Assembly: GCF_018127965.1 (NCBI RefSeq)
Contig: NZ_CP072349.1
Coordinates: forward strand, 124,001-188,000
Length of the DNA stretch: 64,000 bases
Direction of reading: 5' to 3'
Origin: Prevotella melaninogenica
Lineage (GTDB): Bacteria; Bacteroidota; Bacteroidia; Bacteroidales; Bacteroidaceae
Part shown: positions 7,885 to 17,296 of the stretch, in pieces
Layout: each line of letters opens with the position of its first letter
Position numbering within the stretch: the first letter of the stretch is position 1
The notes under the pieces: generated by a model
What the model was told of the DNA's origin: nothing
Seen by the model: the letters and a program-made list of their open reading frames with translations, nothing else
The model's database searches: none
Position numbers and translations under genes: made by a program

Positions 7885-7970
7885 ACACGATAAATAAAAA
7901 ATTTTATCCCAATTGTGTAGTTTTTCATTTACTACGTGCGTCTAATGAGCAAAAATCAACCTATCAACAG

Positions 7971-8465
7971 ATGGACAACCTACAAAATGAACAAGACTTC
8001 TCGCGAATCGTGAGAGAACATAAAAGTACGATTTATACCGTATGTTATATGTTCTCGAAGAATGAAGACGAGGTGAACGACCTCTTTCAAGAGGTATTGA
8101 TAAACCTTTGGAAGGGTCTGCAGAACTTCCGAGGAGAAAGTGATGTACGCACGTGGATCTATCGTATCAGCCTAAACACCTGCATCTCATGTGACCGAAA
8201 GAAACGGAAACGGAAAACGATTCCACTTACGATGAATATCAATCCTTTTACGGATAGTGATGATGATAGCCGACAGGTACAGCAACTCAATCGCCGTATC
8301 AGCCAGTTAGGTCCTTTTGACCGAGCCATTATCCTGCTTTGGTTGGAGAATATGAGCTATGAAGAGATTGGCGAAATCGTCGGTATCAGTACTAAGAATG
8401 TCTCTGTAAGACTATTCAGAATCAAAGAGAAACTGAAGAAAACGAGTACGACAACGGAGGAGTAG
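7971..8465 (+). CDS. ECF-type RNA polymerase sigma factor
   Basis: 164 residues from ATG 7971. The frame is open back to a TTG at 7881, but that lies in the promoter box. Region 2 is recognisable as the stretch from SRIVREHKSTIY through DLFQEVLINLWKGL and FRGESDVRTWIYRIS, with the conserved DLFQE core-binding part. Region 4 follows as a helix-turn-helix with PFDRAIILLW and SYEEIGEIVGIS. A short acidic linker (TDSDDDS) separates the two. Such factors redirect polymerase in response to surface or stress signals and are normally held by an anti-sigma factor. The following membrane-protein gene, 121 bases downstream, is the probable partner. The target regulon is unknown. Confidence 0.92.
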   Translation: MDNLQNEQDFSRIVREHKSTIYTVCYMFSKNEDEVNDLFQEVLINLWKGLQNFRGESDVRTWIYRISLNTCISCDRKKRKRKTIPLTMNINPFTDSDDDSRQVQQLNRRISQLGPFDRAIILLWLENMSYEEIGEIVGISTKNVSVRLFRIKEKLKKTSTTTEE

Positions 8466-8497
8466 GGGAGTAATCATGAAGCTATGGTATTAATGCT

Positions 8498-8544
8498 ATT
8501 GGACTTATTAGCCCTATTAGACTAATTAGTCTAATTAAGCCCAA
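8498..8544. repeat. 9-bp-period TTAGCC/TTGGGC array, copy 2
   Basis: Units attggactt, attagccct, attagacta, attagtcta and attaagccc at exact 9-base steps, located between the sigma factor and its membrane partner. Unlike copy 1 it is not inside a MITE. Confidence 0.75.
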
Positions 8545-8586
8545 AAGCCTACAAGACTTAACAATCAAATTAAAAAGAAAACTACA

Positions 8587-9210
8587 ATGGAAACAAAGCA
8601 TACAGAGTTTGAGGAAATGCGTCAGCAATTGGATATCCTCAAGAATAAACTTGACAATCAAACACTCGTCAACGATAAGCTTATCAGACAGTCAATGCTC
8701 AATAAGATGTCGTTTATGAAGAAGTATACATGGGTGTCATTCTTAGTGTTACTATTTATTTATTACGCTTACAATGAAGTTCGGATACTGTTTAACATGT
8801 CGTGGTGGTTCTACGGATTTACCGTGCTCGTTATGACTTTCAGTGTTTGTTTCGATGCTTATATCAACCATGTTAATAAGAAGGAGTTCCTGAATGGCGA
8901 CCTCATAGCGGCTTCCTTACAAATGCAAAGGATGAAGAAATTACGCAAAAAGTCCTTCTTATGTGGCACAATCATAATGACTATATGGACTCCTTGGTTC
9001 TTTATCGAGACATACTATGGGTCAGGTGCTGCGAATGGAGGAGACCATACATCCATGTTTCATGGTATGATTGTTGGCGGTGGTGTTGGCTTAATCGTCG
9101 GAGTAGCTATCGGTATATGGTTATATCTTCGTATGCAACGCATTAACTCGGACATTATCAGCCAGATAGATGAACTGACAAAAGACACTAAAGATAGCCC
9201 AATGCTTTAG
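8587..9210 (+). CDS. Membrane protein linked to the ECF sigma factor, possible anti-sigma factor
   Basis: 207 residues, no enzyme motif recognised. The first 45 residues are polar and helical (EEMRQQLDILKNKLDNQT), which could contact a sigma factor from the cytoplasm. Four hydrophobic segments follow, roughly at 47-65, 72-92, 118-136 and 155-180, the last being Gly/Val-rich (GMIVGGGVGLIVGVAIG). The short C-terminal tail is charged. This layout, a cytoplasmic N-terminus followed by membrane spans directly behind an ECF gene, is common in Bacteroidota and suggests an anti-sigma or signal-sensing role. That assignment is from context only. Confidence 0.6.
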   Translation: METKHTEFEEMRQQLDILKNKLDNQTLVNDKLIRQSMLNKMSFMKKYTWVSFLVLLFIYYAYNEVRILFNMSWWFYGFTVLVMTFSVCFDAYINHVNKKEFLNGDLIAASLQMQRMKKLRKKSFLCGTIIMTIWTPWFFIETYYGSGAANGGDHTSMFHGMIVGGGVGLIVGVAIGIWLYLRMQRINSDIISQIDELTKDTKDSPML

Positions 9211-9227
9211 AAAGACAGGGTAAGGAA

Positions 9228-9640
9228 GACAGGGTAACAGAGTAAAGGAGACAGAGTAACAAAGTAAAAGAGACAAAATAACAAAGTAAAAGAGACAAAG
9301 TAACAAGGGAACAGAAGGTATTAAGATAAGAAAAGAAGACAGGGTAACATAAGAACTTATTGGCTATTCTTATGTTACCCTGCACTTTGTTTATATGTTA
9401 CTTTGTCTTTCTTACTCTGTTACTCTGTCTTACTTACTCTGTTACTCTGTCTTACTTACCCTGTTACTCTGTCTTACTTACCCTGTTACTCTGTCTTACT
9501 TACCCTGTTACTCTGTCTTACTTACCCTGTTACTCTGTCTTACTTACCCTGTTACTCTGTCTTACTTACCCTGTTACTCTGTCTTACTTACCCTGTTACT
9601 CTGTCTTACTTACCCTGTTACTCTGTCTTACTTACCCTGT
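9228..9640. repeat. Inverted pair of 22-bp tandem-repeat blocks around a perfect hairpin
   Basis: The right block has ten near-identical 22-base units starting at 9419 and every 22 bases to 9617, preceded by one degenerate unit at 9397; each unit reads GTTACTCTG then TCTTACTTACCCT. The left block has diverged units of the reverse-complement type at 9228, 9250, 9272 and 9294, also 22 apart. Between them is a perfect 15-bp stem (AGGGTAACATAAGAA, 9341-9355, with 9367-9381) and an 11-base loop. The block fills the space between the convergent membrane-protein gene and mutS. The open frames through it are products of the repeat, not genes. Confidence 0.9.
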
Positions 9641-9671
9641 CAATAAACTACGATGTCAGTGCTTATAATGT

Positions 9672-12332
9672 CTATCCCTTTACGATTTTCTTAATATCAT
9701 TCAGCTTATTGAGGGCTTCAACAGGTGTAAGATTATTGACATCAAGACCGAGGATTTCGTCACGAATCTGTGTGAGGACGGGATCATCGAGTTGGAAGAA
9801 GGAGAGTTGAACACCTTCTGTACTCTGGTCAAGACGCTCAACGGCAGCCTTACCGACACTACCTACTTGTGAATTATCCTTTTCAAGCTCCTTGAGTATA
9901 ATGTTTGCACGCTTAACAATAGAACGAGGCATACCCGCTATCTCTGCTACATGAATACCAAATGAATGCTCACTACCGCCTTTCTCCAACTTACGAACGA
10001 AGATGATCTTTCCATCCACTTGCTTAACAGAGACATTAAAGTTCTTGATACGAGGGAAATTCTTCTCCATCTCGTTCAATTCATGGTAGTGTGTAGCAAA
10101 GAGGGTACGTGCTTGTGCACGCGAATGTTCGTGTAGATACTCTACAATCGCCCACGCAATGCTAATACCATCATACGTACTTGTACCACGTCCAAGCTCA
10201 TCAAAGAGTACTAAAGAGCGTGGAGTGACATTATTAAGGATGTTTGAAGCCTCCGTCATCTCAACCATAAAGGTTGATTCTCCTAATGAAATGTTATCCG
10301 AAGCACCCACACGTGTGAAGATTTTATCCACCATTCCGATGCGTGCTCGTTCAGCAGGAACGAAGCAACCGATCTGTGCTAACAGTACAATAAGGGCTGT
10401 TTGTCGCAACAAAGCAGACTTACCAGCCATATTCGGACCCGTAATCATCATGATCTGTTGGTGTTCCGTATCAAGCAGTACATCATTAGGCACATACTGT
10501 TCACCTATCGGCAGCTGTGTTTCAATCACTGGATGGCGACCCTGTTTAATGTCTAATACCTCCGAATCGTCCACTACTGGACGCACATAACGCTGCATCT
10601 GCGATACCTTCATAAATGAAAGTAGACAATCGAGATGGGCAATGAGATTGGCATTGATTTGTATCTGCGGAATAAACTCCTGCATATCCTGTATCAGCTC
10701 CATATAAAGCTGAGTCTCCAAAGCCAATATCTTCTCGTCGGCACCGAGTATCTTCTCTTCGTATTCCTTAAGTTCAGGGGTAATATAACGCTCTGCCTGC
10801 GCTAATGTCTGCTTACGAATCCAATTCTCAGGCACCTTGTCTTTAAAGGTATTGCGCACCTCCAAGTAATAGCCGAACACGTTATTGAATCCTATTTTCA
10901 ACGAGGTAATACCTGTCTGAGCAATCTCCTTCTCTTGAATCTCTAACAGATACTGCTTTCCATTATCACGAATAGAACGCAAATCATCGAGTTCTTGATT
11001 ATAACCTAAGGCTATCACGTCGCCTTTATTCACCAACTGTGGAGGGTCAGGCTGTATCTCTTTCTCTATTCTATCACGTAAAGACTCACAGAGGTTCAGC
11101 TGTTCTCCAATCCTCTTCAGCGTATCGCTCTTTGCATAAAGGCAGGCTGTTTTAACAGGTTGGATAGCCATAAGGGCATTCTTCAGCTGCACTACCTCAC
11201 GAGGTGACACACGACCGACAGCTACCTTTGAGATAATACGCTCTAAGTCGCCAATGCGATGGAACTGCTCATTGATACATTCGCGGAAATCTGGCTCTCG
11301 GAAGAGATAATCAACCACGTCTAAACGCTCATTGATAGGCTTTTCATCCTTCAGTGGGAAGACCATCCAACGGCGCAACATACGTCCACCCATTGGCGTA
11401 ATCGTATTGTCTATGACGTTCAAAAGCGATGATCCACCTTCATTCATTGGGGCAATCAGCTCCAAAGAACGGATAGTGAAACGGTCCATACGCACGTATT
11501 TATCTTCTTCGATACGTGCTAAAGAAGTGATATGATTTATTTGTGTGTGCTGTGTAATCTCTAAATACTGCAGAATAGCACCTGCAGCAACAACACCATT
11601 ATTCAGATGATCGACACCGAAACCCTTTAGATTCTTTGTTCCAAAATGCTTTAATAGCTTCTGTCGTGCCGTCTGATCAGTAAACACCCAATCGTCCATC
11701 TCGAATGTACAAAGCCGTGTACCGAAGTAGCGTTCGAAGTCTTGCTTCTTCGCACGGTCGAAGAGTACTTCCTTTGGTTGGAAGTTACCCAATAGCTTTT
11801 CAACGTAATCAAAGGTGCCTTCACCTGTTAGGAACTCTCCTGTAGATATGTCTAAGAAACTGACACCACATGACCCTTTACCAAAGTGTACCGCAGCAAG
11901 GAAGTTATTTTCCTTATAGTTCAGTACGTTATCGCTCATGGCAACACCCGGAGTAACAAGTTCTGTAATACCACGCTTCACCATCTTGTCCATAGCCGAC
12001 AGACCTTTCTTGCCTTTGATAGCCTCACGTTTCTTCTTTGGGTCCTCTAACTGATCACAGATAGCCACACGCTTTCCAGCACGAATAAGCTTAGGAAGAT
12101 AAGTATCAAGGGCATGATGTGGGAAACCAGCCATCTCTATCGAGTCGCCATTACCACCATTATTACGACGTGTAAGGGTAATACCGAGTATTCTTGCCGA
12201 CTCCACAGCATCCTCACCATACGTCTCATAGAAGTCACCACACCTAAAGAGCATCAATGCTCCAGGATGTTGTGCCTTCATTGAGAAGAACTGTTTCATC
12301 ATCGGGGTTAATCCCTTATCATCTTTTGCCAT
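9672..12332 (-). CDS. mutS: DNA mismatch repair protein MutS
   Basis: 886 residues, full length for MutS. The N-terminal mismatch-binding domain has [11 protein letters not shown], including the Phe-x-Glu that wedges into mispairs. The connector, lever and clamp regions follow, and the C-terminal ABC-type ATPase has Walker [10 protein letters not shown] near residue 630, Walker [13 protein letters not shown], and the ATHYHEL switch. It recognises mismatches in the cytosol and recruits MutL for repair. It is transcribed alone, convergent with the sigma-factor operon. On the other side it is divergent from the ketopantoate reductase-like gene, with only about 114 bases between the two start codons. 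A long repeat array lies just past its 3' end. Confidence 0.98.
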   Translation of the reverse strand: MAKDDKGLTPMMKQFFSMKAQHPGALMLFRCGDFYETYGEDAVESARILGITLTRRNNGGNGDSIEMAGFPHHALDTYLPKLIRAGKRVAICDQLEDPKKKREAIKGKKGLSAMDKMVKRGITELVTPGVAMSDNVLNYKENNFLAAVHFGKGSCGVSFLDISTGEFLTGEGTFDYVEKLLGNFQPKEVLFDRAKKQDFERYFGTRLCTFEMDDWVFTDQTARQKLLKHFGTKNLKGFGVDHLNNGVVAAGAILQYLEITQHTQINHITSLARIEEDKYVRMDRFTIRSLELIAPMNEGGSSLLNVIDNTITPMGGRMLRRWMVFPLKDEKPINERLDVVDYLFREPDFRECINEQFHRIGDLERIISKVAVGRVSPREVVQLKNALMAIQPVKTACLYAKSDTLKRIGEQLNLCESLRDRIEKEIQPDPPQLVNKGDVIALGYNQELDDLRSIRDNGKQYLLEIQEKEIAQTGITSLKIGFNNVFGYYLEVRNTFKDKVPENWIRKQTLAQAERYITPELKEYEEKILGADEKILALETQLYMELIQDMQEFIPQIQINANLIAHLDCLLSFMKVSQMQRYVRPVVDDSEVLDIKQGRHPVIETQLPIGEQYVPNDVLLDTEHQQIMMITGPNMAGKSALLRQTALIVLLAQIGCFVPAERARIGMVDKIFTRVGASDNISLGESTFMVEMTEASNILNNVTPRSLVLFDELGRGTSTYDGISIAWAIVEYLHEHSRAQARTLFATHYHELNEMEKNFPRIKNFNVSVKQVDGKIIFVRKLEKGGSEHSFGIHVAEIAGMPRSIVKRANIILKELEKDNSQVGSVGKAAVERLDQSTEGVQLSFFQLDDPVLTQIRDEILGLDVNNLTPVEALNKLNDIKKIVKG

Positions 12333-12420
12333 ATCTTTTACTTCCTTATTAAGTCTTTTCTTATTTTATCCTTAGACTTACAAAATTACAAAAATAAGGA
12401 GGAAAGCCCAAATAATTAAT

Positions 12421-12428
12421 TACCTTTG
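12421..12428 (+). promoter_or_regulatory. -7 box of the ketopantoate reductase-like gene
   Basis: TACCTTTG fits TAnnTTTG and ends 18 bases before the ATG at 12447. This supports that ATG rather than the TTG at 12426 inside the box. Confidence 0.6.
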
Positions 12429-12446
12429 TCTAAAATAAACACAAAC

Positions 12447-13433
12447 ATGGATATATTAATTATAGGATTAGGAGTTATCGGAACAACTTATGCTTCTGTG
12501 TTTAAAGAGGCTGGACACAATGTTGAACATTATATTCGGGAAGGAAGTAATAAGGAATATATAAGCAATATTGAAGTTACATTATTAGATGGAAGAGAAT
12601 CATCAAAAGGTATTCAAGTTAAAAAAGAGTATACAGTAAATCCACATTCAAAGAAAGAATATGACATGATTTTCGTAAGTATCTCACAAGGGAATATTGC
12701 CAATGTGATGGAGATACTACGAAAAGAAGCATTCAAAGGCACAATACTCTTATGCTGTAATCTATGGTATGACAAGCAATATCTTGATAAAATTATGCAA
12801 GGATATGATTATATCTTAGGCTTTCCCGTTGCTGGAGGTTGCATAAAAATAAAAAAAGAAGAGCTTATTACTAAAGCTGAACTTGATTGTTGTTTATTCG
12901 ATCATTTCATGATAGAGTCTAAAAATAAGACAACCATATCAAATTATGAGGCTATTTCTAATCTATTTAAGTCCTCTAACATAAAACTTGAAAAGCCTTA
13001 TGACATGTTGGAATGGATATGGATACACATGGCTATCAACGCTGCAGTTATCTCTGTCATAGGTAAAAATGGAGACATAAATGACAGTATAGCATCAGTT
13101 CATAAACTTATGAATTCTCTAAAGCTATTGGCAACTACGATTAAAACTATTCGCGAGACAACAAAAATAGCTGCTTCACGTGGTATTAATATGAAACATT
13201 ACAGAAATGAATTATGGATATATAAACTACCAGCTCAACTTTCTGCCATTTTCATGAAGCGTATGTTTGCCACAAATAATCTTACAAGAAGGATTATGGA
13301 ACTACATGGAAACATTGATGACTTATTGTATATATGCAATAGCGTATATAAAGAAGGAAACATAAACAATGTTTCAGCTCCACTTTTTTATCAGTCTTTA
13401 GAAGATATTACAAGAAGAATTACAAATAAATAA
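12447..13433 (+). CDS. Ketopantoate reductase-like (ApbA/PanE family) protein, AT-rich
   Basis: 328 residues from ATG 12447. The N-terminus MDILIIGLGVIGTTYASVF is a classical NAD(P) Rossmann motif (GxGxxG), and the overall two-domain layout fits the ApbA/PanE family, which reduces 2-dehydropantoate to pantoate in coenzyme A synthesis. The C-terminal half is diverged, so an actual PanE activity is only a suggestion; many family members act on other keto acids. Base and codon use are clearly more AT-rich than in mutS or lgt on either side (runs of AAA, ATA and AAT codons), and a MITE follows about 20 bases after the stop. This fits recent acquisition. Confidence 0.75.
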   Translation: MDILIIGLGVIGTTYASVFKEAGHNVEHYIREGSNKEYISNIEVTLLDGRESSKGIQVKKEYTVNPHSKKEYDMIFVSISQGNIANVMEILRKEAFKGTILLCCNLWYDKQYLDKIMQGYDYILGFPVAGGCIKIKKEELITKAELDCCLFDHFMIESKNKTTISNYEAISNLFKSSNIKLEKPYDMLEWIWIHMAINAAVISVIGKNGDINDSIASVHKLMNSLKLLATTIKTIRETTKIAASRGINMKHYRNELWIYKLPAQLSAIFMKRMFATNNLTRRIMELHGNIDDLLYICNSVYKEGNINNVSAPLFYQSLEDITRRITNK

Positions 13434-13455
13434 AACAATTATAAGGAAGAAAAAA

Positions 13456-13885
13456 GGTTCTTCCGTTAAATGTGTAGACGCTTTTCGTATTGCTTTAAAG
13501 AAAGAACCGAAGTTACTCATTAAACAAAAACTTGGCTAAGACAGTCAACCATCTGTCCTATTATCATCCTCTGATATTGAAAACCATTTCATTTTAGGAC
13601 TTCGAAAATATGCAGATAAGGGTTTGAAAAATCATTACATAATTTCGAGTAAAACATCAATAAATAACGATAAAACCACATACAAAAAGTAGGTTTGTAA
13701 TCAACAGGAAATCAATTAGTTATAAAACAGCAAAGTAAAAGGTGCTTAATTGGACTTCAAAAGGGCGTTAGTAAGGGTCTTAAAGGGCACCTTTTGCAAG
13801 CCAAAAGGGCATCTTTTAGAAGCTAAAAGAGTATGTATTGGTTTTGAACCGCATAAAAATAGTTTACAAACTTCAACTAATTACT
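13456..13885 (+). mobile_element. MITE-like element, copy 2 (3'-truncated)
   Basis: It starts with the perfect terminal sequence GGTTCTTCCGTTAAATG and follows copy 3 closely through the left third and the 22-bp array (units at 13759, 13781, 13803 and 13825). Homology fades at about 13885, so the right terminal repeat is missing. It belongs to the subtype without the 9-bp array. Confidence 0.72.
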
Positions 13886-13898
13886 ATTCATAAAACGA

Positions 13899-13937
13899 AT
13901 TGCACGAATATTCCTAATCAATGAATATTCGTGCAAT
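13899..13937 (-). terminator. Hairpin after lgt
   Basis: A perfect 15-bp stem (ATTGCACGAATATTC at 13899-13913, complement at 13923-13937) with a 9-base loop, 27 bases past the lgt stop. It lacks a clear U-tract but is the only transcript-end signal seen there. Confidence 0.6.
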
Positions 13938-13963
13938 TAGCGTAATTCGTAGTCGAAAGCGGG

Positions 13964-14806
13964 TTATGGTAGTTTTCCTTCTTTCCCTCTTGAGCGTAAG
14001 ATTGACCATACACCGAGGGCTATAAGAGGAATACTCAATATCTGTCCCATATCAATTGGCAAACCTGCCTCAAAGGCTACCTGTATCTCCTTCGTGTATT
14101 CAATAAAGAAACGGAAGGTGAAAATGAGCGTAAGACAGAGTCCGAAATAGAGTCCTGTACCCACTTTCTTCGGATACTTCCTATATATTAAATAAATAAG
14201 AAGGAAGATAACTAAGTAGGCTATTGCCTCATAGAGCTGTCCCGGATGGCGTGGTTTATCGTCTACATTATAGAAGATAAAAGCCCAAGGAACGTCTGTT
14301 ACCTTACCAATAATCTCTGAATTCATTAGGTTTCCAAGACGAATAAAGCAGGCTGTAATACCTGATACGATTCCGAAGAAATCAAGTACTACCCACGTAT
14401 TCATCTTCATATTGCGTATATAAAGGAAGAGGGCAATAAGCAATCCAGCTACTCCACCATGCGATGCAAGTCCTTGATAGCCCACATACTTCCATGAACC
14501 GTCAGCCATTTCGCGGATAGGAATAAAGATAGATATGAATCCTTTCCATGAAGTGAGGAATTCCTCTGGTTCATAGAAAAGACAATGACCTAAGCGAGCA
14601 CCTATCAATACGCCAAAGAAGACATAGAGGAAGAGAGGATCAAACTGTGATGGAGGGAATTTATGACGCTTGAAAAGCCACTGCATCATAAAATATCCCA
14701 AGGCAAGACCTACTAGCCAACACATTCCGTACCAACGAATAGGAAGGGGACCAAGTTGGAAAATCACTTCACTTGGCTGCCATGCAATATAAAGTAGATT
14801 GTTCAT
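13964..14806 (-). CDS. lgt: Prolipoprotein diacylglyceryl transferase
   Basis: 280 residues, an inner-membrane enzyme with about seven hydrophobic segments. It transfers diacylglycerol from phosphatidylglycerol to the lipobox cysteine of prolipoproteins, the first step in lipoprotein maturation. Family signatures seen are GARLGH (69-74), SHGGVAGLL (115-123) and RLGNLMNSEIIG (156-167), the last being the Lgt signature region with its essential Arg and Asn. Many predicted lipoproteins in this window (SusD, the GH71/99-like enzyme, the C1-peptidase protein) would be its substrates. It lies downstream of ychF on the same strand, separated by a GC-rich hairpin, so probably has its own promoter. 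Confidence 0.96.
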   Translation of the reverse strand: MNNLLYIAWQPSEVIFQLGPLPIRWYGMCWLVGLALGYFMMQWLFKRHKFPPSQFDPLFLYVFFGVLIGARLGHCLFYEPEEFLTSWKGFISIFIPIREMADGSWKYVGYQGLASHGGVAGLLIALFLYIRNMKMNTWVVLDFFGIVSGITACFIRLGNLMNSEIIGKVTDVPWAFIFYNVDDKPRHPGQLYEAIAYLVIFLLIYLIYRKYPKKVGTGLYFGLCLTLIFTFRFFIEYTKEIQVAFEAGLPIDMGQILSIPLIALGVWSILRSRGKEGKLP

Positions 14807-14845
14807 AGTTATGCTATTAAAAGTGAAGATAGCACCAATAATTAT

Positions 14846-14867
14846 CCCCTCTCTGAGCAGAGAGGGG
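14846..14867 (-). terminator. GC-rich hairpin 12 bases after the ychF stop
   Basis: CCCCTCTCT, loop GAGC, AGAGAGGGG. No U-tract. Similar CCCCTC/GAGGGG hairpins sit immediately after the DUF4254 and sufE genes. Confidence 0.6.
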
Positions 14868-14878
14868 TTAAATAGGGG

Positions 14879-15982
14879 CTATACATTAAATCTAAAGTGC
14901 ATGATGTCACCGTCTTGTACAACGTACTCCTTACCTTCGATACCGAGTTTACCAGCCTCACGAATAGCTGCCTCAGAACCATATTTAATGTAATCGTCGT
15001 ACTTGATGACCTCTGCACGGATGAATCCCTTCTCAAAGTCGGTATGGATAACACCCGCACACTGCGGTGCTTTCCACCCTTTATGGAAGGTCCATGCCTT
15101 TACCTCCATCTCACCAGCGGTGATGAAGGTCTGGAGGTTGAGCAGATGATATGCTTTATTGATGAGTCGGCTCACACCGCTTTCTTCCAAGCCAAGCTCG
15201 TCAAGGAACATTTTCTTATCCTCATAGCTCTCCAAAGAAGCAATATCTTCCTCTGTCTTAGCAGCGATAATCATTGCTTCAGCACCTTCTTCAGCAGCAA
15301 TCTTCTCAATCATCTGACTGTATTCATTACCTGTCTTCGCACTTGATTCGTCTACATTGCAAACGTAAAGTACAGGTTTTGTTGTCAGGAGGAAGAGGTC
15401 GTGCGCTGCTTGCTGTTCTTCCTTGCTTTCAAACTCAACGCTACGAGCATTCTTACCCTGCTCTAACACTTCTTTATAAGCTTCCAAGACAGATACCATT
15501 ACCTTAGCATCTTTATTGCCTGCAGCAGCAACCTTCTGCTGTTTAGCAAGCTGTGCCTCGATGGTTTCAAGGTCTTTGAGCTGCAACTCTGTATCGATAA
15601 TCTCCTTATCTTCAATTGGGTTGACTGCCATACCACCCTCACGTACCACGTTATCGTCCTCGAAACAGCGGATTACATGAATGATAGCATCGCACTCGCG
15701 GATATTGCCAAGGAACTTGTTACCCAATCCTTCACCCTTTGAAGCACCCTTAACGAGTCCTGCGATGTCGACAATCTCACAGGTAGCAGGTACGATTCGT
15801 CCTGGATGAACAATCTCAGCAAGCTTATTCAAACGCTCGTCAGGAACGGTAATTACACCGAGGTTCGGCTCAATCGTACAGAAAGGGAAGTTAGCTGCTT
15901 GTGCTTTGGCACTGCTCAAGCAGTTGAAAAGTGTGGACTTACCTACGTTTGGCAGTCCTACTATACCACATTTTAATGCCAT
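14879..15982 (-). CDS. ychF: Redox-regulated ATPase/GTPase YchF (OLA1 family)
   Basis: 367 residues, the usual YchF length. The P-loop GLPNVGKS (9-16) opens the protein, followed by a [10 protein letters not shown] switch II region. A coiled-coil insert follows (about 130-190), then a C-terminal TGS domain (about 280-365) with [11 protein letters not shown] and ending DGDIMHFRF. YchF is an Obg-family P-loop NTPase that prefers ATP and associates with ribosomes, with roles reported in translation and oxidative stress. It is read on the minus strand ahead of lgt; the two are separated by 72 bases containing a hairpin. Confidence 0.97.
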   Translation of the reverse strand: MALKCGIVGLPNVGKSTLFNCLSSAKAQAANFPFCTIEPNLGVITVPDERLNKLAEIVHPGRIVPATCEIVDIAGLVKGASKGEGLGNKFLGNIRECDAIIHVIRCFEDDNVVREGGMAVNPIEDKEIIDTELQLKDLETIEAQLAKQQKVAAAGNKDAKVMVSVLEAYKEVLEQGKNARSVEFESKEEQQAAHDLFLLTTKPVLYVCNVDESSAKTGNEYSQMIEKIAAEEGAEAMIIAAKTEEDIASLESYEDKKMFLDELGLEESGVSRLINKAYHLLNLQTFITAGEMEVKAWTFHKGWKAPQCAGVIHTDFEKGFIRAEVIKYDDYIKYGSEAAIREAGKLGIEGKEYVVQDGDIMHFRFNV

Positions 15983-16165
15983 ATCTTAAATAAACGTTTA
16001 TTTCTTTTGTACAAAAATAAAGCTAACGAGCGCAAAGGAAGTTTCCTTTCTCTTTATCGTGTGCTGCTTATTTTCTGCAAAATTACATAATTAATTCGAT
16101 ATAAGCGAGAAGAAGTGGAAATAAGGTGGAATACATATGAAGTCAATCTCATCTCTATCATACGA

Positions 16166-16206
16166 TTATAGGGGCATAACGCTTATGTCACGTTATACCC
16201 CTATAA
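16166..16206 (-). terminator. Hairpin downstream of the DUF3108 gene
   Basis: Inverted repeat TTATAGGGGCATAACG (16166-16181) with CGTTATACCCCTATAA (16191-16206): 16 pairs with one mismatch and a 9-base loop. It lies about 80 bases past the stop of the DUF3108 gene. The remaining sequence back to ychF (15983-16165) holds only the ychF promoter region. Confidence 0.55.
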
Positions 16207-16284
16207 GTATAAGGAATGGTTTTATATCGTTCGTTATAAGCCCTTATTCCCTATATATAAGATAGGAACTTACCTGAGTTTTTA

Positions 16285-17094
16285 CTATTTTACCTCTGAT
16301 GTAATCGGACCATTAATTCCCTTCATAGAAACAAGGAAAGCCTTAGCTGATCCGAACTTCAGACGCATATCAAGACGAATAGGGATATGGTTGCTGTCGT
16401 CCGTTACATAGAAGTTAGCAATTTCACGCCACTTATCATCCTCATATTCATAATAGGTAAGACGTAAACAACGATACTTATGATCATTATCAGCTTTGAT
16501 ATTCTCCTTACCACCATAGATAATACGAGCAGGATGACGGCTGTTTCCATCTACGATAGGGAACTTCACTACCTCACCTTTCTTCCAGTTCTCAGGATTG
16601 AAACTACGTGCACGCAAGAAGATACTCATCATATCGAAAGAACAATCATCGTATGTATTCTCCATCCAGTGATGTTTTCCCTCGTTATTGATTCTGTGTT
16701 GGCGTACCTTACATTTATCATTTGGATAAGTGTAGAATACCTCATCTACCGTATATCGCTTTCCTTCCCTTGCTCCCTTACGGAAGTAGAGTGGCTCCAT
16801 CTGCTTTGAATTATAAGTAAGTAACGTGTCACGCAATACAAAGTAATCGTCAAGTTTACCATTACCACGTGTCGTCAACGAAGCACGATAAGCCGGAATA
16901 CCCTTATAAGTAGAGGAAACCGTATACCAAGAAGCTGTACCTGCCTTTACCCAAATAAACTTCCAGTTATAATAAAGGTTGTAGGTAAGATACTCTCCAC
17001 TGCTAAAAGCCGTGTTACGGAATGTACACTGTGCGGTGGCACTGACGGCAATCATCGCAAAGAGACAAACTATATAAATCTTCAACTTTTTCAT
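16285..17094 (-). CDS. DUF3108-family exported protein
   Basis: 269 residues. A clear Sec signal peptide (MKKLKIYIVCLFAMIAVSATAQ, cleavage expected after TAQ) leads to a soluble, beta-rich domain with many aromatic and basic residues, typical of the DUF3108 family of periplasmic proteins of unknown function. Motifs such as YNLYYNWKFIWVKAGTA and KLDDYF near the N-terminus match the family's conserved front, where the protein is described only as an outer-membrane-related beta structure. A possible promoter with TATCTTTGC lies about 230 bases upstream (plus 17321-17329), overlapping the DnaA-box cluster, so its transcription could be tied to that region. Confidence 0.75.
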   Translation of the reverse strand: MKKLKIYIVCLFAMIAVSATAQCTFRNTAFSSGEYLTYNLYYNWKFIWVKAGTASWYTVSSTYKGIPAYRASLTTRGNGKLDDYFVLRDTLLTYNSKQMEPLYFRKGAREGKRYTVDEVFYTYPNDKCKVRQHRINNEGKHHWMENTYDDCSFDMMSIFLRARSFNPENWKKGEVVKFPIVDGNSRHPARIIYGGKENIKADNDHKYRCLRLTYYEYEDDKWREIANFYVTDDSNHIPIRLDMRLKFGSAKAFLVSMKGINGPITSEVK

Positions 17095-17296
17095 ATTCTC
17101 CGTTTTATCCGTTCAACTTTAATATTATTCTTTATTTCTCTTTTAAAAGAAAAAAGAATGTTTTAGTATGATAGGCTGTGGATTAGTGCAGAACTTTTCA
17201 GCCATTTTCTTGCCAGAATAGTTATCAAACTTAGATGTTATCTTATTAACAAGTTATTCTTGTTTTTATTGTTTGATATTCAGGTATTATACTGAG

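Noticed and set aside
7881..7970. Upstream extension of the sigma factor gene to a TTG at 7881
   Set aside because: The TTG lies in the -7 promoter box, and the extra 30 residues do not look like region 2 of a sigma factor.
9397..9640. CRISPR array
   Set aside because: Repeats are directly adjacent with no unique spacers and there are no cas genes; it is a simple tandem repeat. The same reasoning applies to the palindromic 22-bp arrays, whose 9-10-base spacers are conserved rather than unique.
9360..9810. Three overlapping open frames rich in Leu, Tyr and Cys (SYLPCYSVLLTL-type)
   Set aside because: They are translations of the 22-bp tandem repeat in all three frames; 22 is not a multiple of 3, so one repeat gives a 22-residue period in every frame. 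There is no promoter or family.
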